DNA from: Rhododendron vialii
Lineage: Eukaryota > Streptophyta > Magnoliopsida > Ericales > Ericaceae
Assembly: GCF_030253575.1 (NCBI RefSeq)
Contig: NC_080560.1
Location: forward strand, 7,870,501-7,934,500
Length of the DNA stretch: 64,000 bases
Reading direction: 5' to 3'
Made by a program: the position numbers and the translations under genes
In this document: positions 57,820-64,000 of the stretch, one piece after another
Numbering within the stretch: the stretch's first letter is position 1
Layout: the number at the start of each line of letters is the position of its first letter
Notes under the pieces: model-generated
Databases searched by the model: none
Told to the model about the DNA's origin: nothing
Seen by the model: the letters and a program-made list of their open reading frames with translations, nothing else

Positions 57820-58318
57820 TATTTTTCACTTGTGCTTATTCTACTCAAGTTTGGTCTGCTATTTTGGTTTGCGATGGGTTTTTTAGTGGGCCCTTAGTGC
57901 TGCAGGATGTGCTAAGTTGGGCAAAGCAATTCCACAAGGGGAATGCTATGGTGCATACGATCTTGAAGTTGTCGTTGGCTGCAACAATCTATTGGCTTTG
58001 GAGGGAGCGCAATAGTAGGGTCTTTCACAGTCGTAGCTAGGATTGTTCTTCTTCACAAGGTGTTACTCCATTATAGATGATATTTGTGCTTGTATTAATT
58101 CCTGGAGAGGAGTCAAATCTTCTTCCCAGAGCCGTGACCTTGTTGCTAGCTAGAAATTAGTAGGAAAATTTTTCTCCCCTAATTGTTTTGGGGTTGTGTA
58201 GGGTTTTGGGTTATTTTGGCTTTCTTGTTTGTAAAAGCTGTATTTGGACTTGGTCCTTTGTTCTTGGTTGGTTTGAGCTTTATAAGATTTGACTTGACCC
58301 TAAAAAAAAAAAAAAAAA
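57820..58318 (+). mobile_element. 5'-truncated LINE with poly(A) tail
   Basis: A broken frame reads LQDVLSWAKQFHKGNAMVHT then LKLSLAATIYWLWRERNSRV, matching the LINE zinc-binding tail at 26103 (FKLALAARLYFIWLERNSKI). A stop codon follows, then a G+T-rich 3' region and poly(A) at about 58302-58318. Target duplications are not clear. Confidence 0.75.
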
Positions 58319-58679
58319 TTTGTCCTCTCATCCAAAATGTGTTGCTAGATGGTACCCCATTGTCCTAATTTGTTTGTTCACTATCCCAATTTAATGAGTC
58401 AAAGTCAAAACTTTTGAAAGTTTATAGATTTTCAAATTTACCCTTCAAAAATGAAAATGAGTGTTTACTTCAATTCAAAAGTGGTAGGAGTAGAATTGGT
58501 AAAATTGGCAGTTTGCCTAAATCTTTGTTCCTGATAACAAGTATATGAAACATAAGAAAATCAAATTAATTGAACTCGTTTCTTACTTGTTCAAAACTCA
58601 TTTGAGGTCAACCAGAGGTATACAAACAAACCTATCTATAACAAAATTTGAAGCCTATCAAATTTCTCAGCCGACTCGA

Positions 58680-58855
58680 ACTCTAGACGGCCAGCAAACA
58701 TAGAGTTTAACAAATTTTACGAAGGCCAAACGGTATAACCCTTGGGATCATTGAAGATTTGGCAGCCTTCAACTTTAGAATCTCTAGACTAGTCGAGGTG
58801 CGTATACAAATTGACCCGAACTCCCGTTATAAAATGAACACATATAGAGTTTAGA
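58680..58855 (+). mobile_element. Au-like SINE relic
   Basis: The family tail TAGTCGAGGTGCGTATACAA and CCCGAACTCCCGTTATAAAA is recognisable near 58793-58835. The tRNA-like head is degenerate. Confidence 0.45.
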
Positions 58856-59498
58856 AAAATTAGACATTATGCTCAAGCTTGGCTAGTAATTTACTCGATT
58901 AAAAGTTACTATAGACTTGATAGATAAACAAATGCTCCGGTAAATGTTAAGACATTGATTAAAGTCCTAAAATTTTCAACCCAACTTAACATAAATTAAT
59001 TTACGACTTTCGATCGTTGATTGTCGAGATGAGATCCTAACCATCGAATGCACGATCTGACGACTCGAAAATACGCAGCATGGTATTCTGCACCTCACTG
59101 CACAGCACTCATCCAAAGTCTCATTAGTTGCCTGCTTGCTCGAGATGCTCTTAGAAAACCATTTTTTCCAAGTCCACCTGCTCGTCAGATAAATTAAAAT
59201 CCCAGACGCGACAAAGAGTGTATTCCATTAACTAAAATAAGTTACTTATTTTTTAGATTATAGATGATGTATTGTGAAAAAATGATTTGTCTCGTAAAAC
59301 AAAAAATAAATATTTAAAAAAATAATAATCTTAGCGGAACGAGGCCAAGCTCAAAAACTTAAACCCTTCAAGTAATTAAAATGGTCGTAATTCAGACCAA
59401 TAACAGCGAAAAATTAGAACGATAAATTATTACTACGGAAAATACATTGCCCCATTTGGCTGCAAAAGAAAGTCAAAAATGGAGGTGTCGGTGATTTT

Positions 59499-60041
59499 CT
59501 AGAAGATATCAAGGACCTCGGTAATCGAACGGTTACAGAGCGGACACGACCCACGATTCAGCCACACCTCCCGAGAACAAACCCTACAGTACGTATGCCC
59601 ACACGGGATAAAAGCCGCACCCTTACTCCTCTCCATGCACACGCAGCACACCGCATCAATCCCCCCTCCTCCACTTCCATCCTTGTCCCTCCTCCTCTTC
59701 CTTCGATCCTCGCCGTCCGTTTCTTCGAACAATCTCATCAACGTCCTGAACGTAGTCAAAGCCGGCGTCCCCAAAGCGGGACCCTCCGGCCGCGTGTTGC
59801 GCTCCGCCGCCAGCGCCGCCGCCAGGTTCATGCCGACGCAAGGCTGAGCTGGGCCGGTCTGAGCCGGGATCTGACCGGTGACCGGTCCTTGTTCTTGTTC
59901 TACTTCGAGAGGATCGTCATCATCTTCTCTGAGATTCATGATGGATGATGGTTCGAGATCCCAAGAGGACCCACAAAACCCAAATCCCAACCGTTGCTTC
60001 AGGTTCCTCCACAGGCCTCTCCCTCTATCTACACCGTCCAT
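59499..60041 (-). CDS. RING-HC finger protein, single exon
   Basis: A 180-codon frame on the minus strand starts at ATG 60041-60039 and ends TAG 59501-59499. The last 50 residues form a C3HC4 RING: CCVCMERSKGAAF, then CGHTYCRVCSREVW, then CPLCNRSI, finishing VLDIF at the very C-terminus. Before it are an acidic patch (EDDDDPLEVEQEQ), an alanine-rich region (MNLAAALAAE), and a basic run (DRRKRRRDKD) that may be a nuclear signal. RING-HC proteins of this form usually act as E3 ubiquitin ligases, binding zinc and an E2. The target is unknown. The gene is more GC-rich than its surroundings. Upstream (60240-60410) are GA and TC microsatellites that may lie in its 5' leader or promoter. Confidence 0.9.
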   Translation of the reverse strand: MDGVDRGRGLWRNLKQRLGFGFCGSSWDLEPSSIMNLREDDDDPLEVEQEQGPVTGQIPAQTGPAQPCVGMNLAAALAAERNTRPEGPALGTPALTTFRTLMRLFEETDGEDRRKRRRDKDGSGGGGIDAVCCVCMERSKGAAFIPCGHTYCRVCSREVWLNRGSCPLCNRSITEVLDIF

Positions 60042-60260
60042 TCTGCTTCTCTCTCAAAACCCACTTCCTCAGTTCCTCTCACTTCTTGACAGGAAAATTT
60101 CAGATGTTTGCAACTTTTTTACTCATTTCTGCAGAAAGAGAACAAATTACGGAGAACCCATGTTCAGAAAATTCAAAAATATGCAATGAAATCAGTATTA
60201 GTACAGAATCATAGAATTTTCTTTTAGCTATGGAAAACAAAGAAAAAAATGGATGGAAAC

Positions 60261-60264
<4 letters not shown>

Positions 60265-60307
<43 letters not shown>
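60265..60307. repeat. (GA)n microsatellite upstream of the RING gene
   Basis: About 21 GA units. A shorter (TC)n tract is at 60383-60406. Confidence 0.95.
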
Positions 60308-60310
<3 letters not shown>

Positions 60311-60770
60311 TTACATACGAATATTGAATCAATGATCGAGGTATTTCTTCTTCACATGCGAGAACCGTGAACCTCTTTAAAACCTCTCTCTCTCTCTCTC
60401 TCTCTCCACGTATTTATGAGGACGAAGATGGGAAAGCAGCAGAGTTCTCTGCTGCTGGAGGAAGAAGTAGGGGGAAGTGGAGAATGATTGTTTTCAAATC
60501 CCTTTTAACTTCCCTCTAATCAAGGGACTTTAACGAAGTTTTATTGATTTAGACTTTTAATGGTGATATCGGTCTAAAATAACCAATCAAAGAAAGTTCT
60601 TTGTTGGGGAAGAACGCATAAAGTTTGGCAAAGTAGGGTTTTTCCGGTCTAGGTATAGGTGCACTATACTTAGAGCCCGTTCCAGAAACGAAATAAGAAC
60701 TTATTTTTTGTGTAATAAGAAAGCTTGTTCTTGAAAATAAGAAGGCTGCTATTTATTTTGGAAGAATTTA

Positions 60771-61150
60771 TATAGGTACCGACCGGCCGGGGAGGAAAAT
60801 CGTACCGGCAGTCGTGTCGGGCCGTCTCCGGCCACCGGACGGTCGATCCGAGCCGTCCAAAAATTCTATAAAAAAAAAACAAGGGGGCCATCGCAAGAAT
60901 CAACGGCATTCGAGGTGTGTAGGGTGCTTGATCCGAGTACCCCTTTTCCGTGTAGGGTGCTTGATCATATATACATGGAAAAGGGGTGCTCGGATCAAGC
61001 ACCCTACACACCTCGGATGCCGTTGATTCCCGCGAAGGCCCCCTCGTTTTTTTTTTTTAGAATTTTTGGACGGCTCGGATCGGCTGTCCGGTGGCCGGGT
61101 ACGGCCCGGCGTGGCAGCCGGGACGATTTCTCTCCGCCGGCACCCATTAT
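60771..61150. mobile_element. GC-rich palindromic MITE, copy D
   Basis: Both arms contain GATCCGAGCCGTCC / GGACGGCTCGGATC and GGCAT(T/C)CGAGGTGTGTAGGG, with a centre GTGCTCGGATCAAGCACCC. Termini (TATAGGTACCGACCGG / CGGCACCCATTATC) are worn. Same family as 8746. Confidence 0.7.
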
Positions 61151-61435
61151 CATAGCAACAGTCTTATTTTTTGTATAAGGCAACTTCAAACTCAAAAATT
61201 ATGTATTTACGCAAATAATTTTCCTACCACTATGGATCTTGTTTGATAGATCTCATTGAGATCTTTAATATAGTGCAAAAAAAATTGAACTTTTTTTTTC
61301 ATTTGCATTATTTTTGAGTTTGAAAATGTGAAAGGAACTTTTTATTTGAATTTTGTGGAATGACCATTCTTTTTTTTGAATGAGAAATGGCAAAATAAGT
61401 ACTTATTTTTTAAGAAAGTTTCCGGAACGGAGCCT

Positions 61436-61803
61436 TAAATCACTGTACCATCCACTATATTTTTATAAGATTCTTTTTGGTTTCATGAAAAATACAGAAA
61501 AATATTCATAAATTTTAAAATAATATTTTATGGGGTCTTGTAAAAAATCAGCGCTAACGGGTATCAGTAAGTATTATTTCTAGATTTATAGGAGTGAAAA
61601 TGCTCAACTGCGCAGTTTTGGACATACGTACTCAGAAATAATATTTACCGATATCCGTTAGAGCTGATTTTTTACAAAGTCTTATAAAACATTATTTTAA
61701 AATTCTTGGATATTTTTTTGTATTTTTGTGAAATTTTGAGTGGGTTCCACAAGAAATATAGTGGATAGTGTAGTGATTTTATGTAATGTATGTAGCATCT
61801 CTT
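61436..61803. mobile_element. Foldback MITE, copy 2 (family of 56818)
   Basis: Arms CACTGTACCATCCACTATAT and its mirror (ATATAGTGGATAGTGTAGTG) meet at the conserved GAAAATGCTCAACTGCGCAG centre. Non-coding. Confidence 0.8.
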
Positions 61804-63099
61804 TTTTCCCCTTTGTCTAAACGGATTGAACAAATTAAATGAGTTAAAGTCTAAAAAATACAAATTTCGAGACTGGCCATTCTTTTCACTCACATCAACT
61901 TAAAAGTTCATTTACCAAAAATAATTTGTCTAAAATTCTTGTACTATAAACAAAAAACTATTTCAATCAATTGGAACTAATTCAGTTGGACATAACTTTT
62001 ATAGTATTTCATTAGGAGGTTAGGAGTTCAAGTCTCTCCATCTGTATGTAGATGTTCTTCCTTTTGAGGTATTTTGTTTTATTTCTTTATTTCTACCCTA
62101 TAATTGCTTATTTCTTATACTGGTTGAGTTATTGAACTTGATATTTAATGTAAAAATAATCTCTTCTATCATTTAAAAAAAAAAAACTATTTCAAAGGAA
62201 CCCCAATCTAAATTGAAATTCTGCCCGCCAAATCCGAAAATTATCTGATTAAAAATACAACGTGCAATAGTAATGATCGGAATCTGCGGAAATTGGACTT
62301 TGGACAACATGGGGGCCATTCCAGTTGTATGTCGCCAATACATTAGTCAGAAAGTTGGGCCACACATTTGACCATGGAAAGGGTTTATATAAAGTGAAAA
62401 ATATTCATCATTATCATCAATCCATAACATGGATATTACCCAATTTTCTATAGCTCTACTTTTCTTATCATTAAAATTTCAAAGTTCAACCCAAATATAT
62501 TCCCTTTGGCATCCTATTTTAGTTTCTATTTTGCATTTGAGTTGTGAAATCTAAAATTTGAATTATGGAAAGAATATATTATGAATTTGATATAGTGATT
62601 GGGAGATTTGTGCGGTATAAATTTTGCAACAGAATAATGTTTAAGAATACAACGTGATAAATAGATTATGATTTGTTATTCGACCACGTTGCCTTTGAGA
62701 GTATTTATTAACAAGATATGAGTATGCGTGCTTATTTCTTCCACCAATTACCATTTTTAGCTATAAAAGTATTTTTAAATTTTCTCTTTATCCTTTGATC
62801 TCACTAATATATTGACATTTTTTTATTCAACACACAAATTGGATTAGTGATTTTCAATATGAGGGATATCATAAGAATCCTAATGAAGGGTAAATAGCAT
62901 TATTTCGCAAAGGTTAAATGAAACTATATATTTCAACTTCATGGATCTTTCTTAATCATAAAAGTAGCCGCATTGTATACTTAACACCTGAAAAAGGGTG
63001 TGTGCTCCATGTCCTGCACGTATGGTTGGACATGTAAGCAAGCGAATTTTGCACATAATACGAACTTATCAAGAATTAGGCGTGAAACTCTTATATTAT

Positions 63100-63100
<1 letters not shown>
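61804..63100. other. AT-rich spacer
   Basis: A weak SINE-like patch (GGAGTTCAAGTCTC near 62024, A-run at 62177-62188) is the only structure I see. No gene is supported. Confidence 0.3.
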
Positions 63101-63101
<1 letters not shown>

Positions 63102-63140
<39 letters not shown>

Positions 63141-64000
63141 AACGAAGCCATTTCAGTCCTAGGGCTAAACCTCAGTTGTCGCAGCCTGGGGGGGAGGTGC
63201 CCTCCTCCCCCCGGGTCTGATTTCCTCCTCTGTCCCCCTCTATCTCTCTCTCCTTACCTCTATTCTTCTAGATCGATGTCCTTCAGATGTCTCTTTACCG
63301 CCGTTCTATCTTCCCTACCTCGCCTCTCCTGGTCATTGCTTTGCTATCCACTGATCACCACATCTGAGTTCGGTCATCCTAACGGCTAGGGTCGAACAGC
63401 AGTCGAAGGTGTTGGGGTAGAACGGATCCCACCACGTTTACCATTGCTGGACAGACGTGGGTTTTGCCTAATGGCCCTATGGGTCTTTTCGGCCAGAGGA
63501 TGGCCGTGGAAGCTTAGGGGAGGTGGCAGTCGGCGCAGCGGTGGTTTTGATGTAGAATCATCATTTCCTCGTTGGTCGTGGGTGGCTAGTTTGGTGGCGT
63601 TGTTTCTGGTTCTGGTTTGTATGGGTCTTGGGGGGGGGGGTGTTCTGTAGTGTAGATATTGTTCTAACTTTGTTTTGCAGGTTCTCCGTTATTCAAGAAA
63701 ATGATCGGTGAATATGGCAGTTTGGATCTGTGATGATCTGATCCGGTGGTGGTGAGATGGATGTGGCTCCTATGGTTGTGATGCTTTGGTCGTCTTTTGT
63801 GTGCCAAAGTCTGGTCGGCGGCCTTCCGAGCTCTCAATTGGGCATGGGGCTCGCATTTCGTTGTTCTAGGGTGGTGATCTCGCTGATACAGATTGTTTTG
63901 TTGCAGGGGATTGTTCGTATATGACAGATGGTGGTAGTGGTTGGCCCTCATGCCCTGACTGCCTTGGCTTTCACTTTCGTAGGCTGGTTCTCGTCGCTAA
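63102..64000 (+). other. (CT)n tract and unidentified G+T-rich right edge
   Basis: A (CT)n run (63102-63139) is followed by a locally GC-rich stretch (63170-63500) and then G+T-rich sequence with a G run at 63631-63640. Candidate splice acceptors TTGTTTTGCAG (63680) and TTTTGTTGCAG (63906) are present, but open frames are short and no protein is recognised. It could be the 5' region of a gene or LINE lying beyond the window. Confidence 0.3.

Overview
The window is plant nuclear DNA, most likely from a eudicot. It is AT-rich, has spliced genes with GT..AG introns, and is packed with plant-type transposons (SINEs, LINEs, Stowaway, Mutator-like, CACTA and hAT-like elements, LTR relics). I cannot name the species from sequence alone. 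Its core is a tandem array of cytochrome P450 genes of the CYP98A family, the p-coumaroyl shikimate/quinate 3'-hydroxylases (C3'H) of lignin and chlorogenic-acid biosynthesis.

Layout. 1-1463: 3' end of a plant atypical dual-specificity phosphatase gene (+ strand). 1464-20340: gene-poor and TE-rich, with a CACTA element inserted in a SINE, a Mutator-like element carrying two nested MITEs, LINE fragments and LTR-like relics. 20342-25568: CYP98A copy 1, intact at 511 codons. 25569-29044: copy-1 downstream flank holding a 5'-truncated LINE and an orphan 5' end of a further CYP98A gene. 29045-35271: CYP98A copy 2, an open 511-codon frame, with a 1.7-kb foldback transposon in intron 1. 36020-38715: CYP98A copy 3, a pseudogene with several independent lesions. 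38716-43287: MITE-rich spacer. 43288-47132: CYP98A copy 4, intact at 511 codons and the most diverged. 48670-53771 (- strand): secreted phytocystatin, with an hAT-like element in its long intron. 59499-60041 (- strand): intronless RING-HC protein. 60042-64000: MITEs, microsatellites and an unidentified G+T-rich right edge.

All CYP98A copies share one architecture: exon 1 of 490 bp ending in phase 1, exon 2 of about 400 bp, exon 3 of about 645 bp. The repeated flanks show that copies 1 and 2 arose by duplication of a unit that ran from a CYP98A gene through its downstream spacer into the first codons of the next gene, leaving an orphan promoter and start at about 27340-27553. Copies 1, 2 and 4 could encode ER-anchored P450s. 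Copy 2 has His in place of the conserved acidic residue of the I-helix oxygen-activation motif, and its exon 2 is unusually diverged, so it may be neofunctionalised or decaying.

I found no wholly new molecular system. The most interesting signals are the evolution of the CYP98A array, the changed I-helix of copy 2, a cluster of MYB-type AC/SMRE motifs upstream of copy 1 that a SINE insertion enlarged, and several nested transposons datable by exact target-site duplications.
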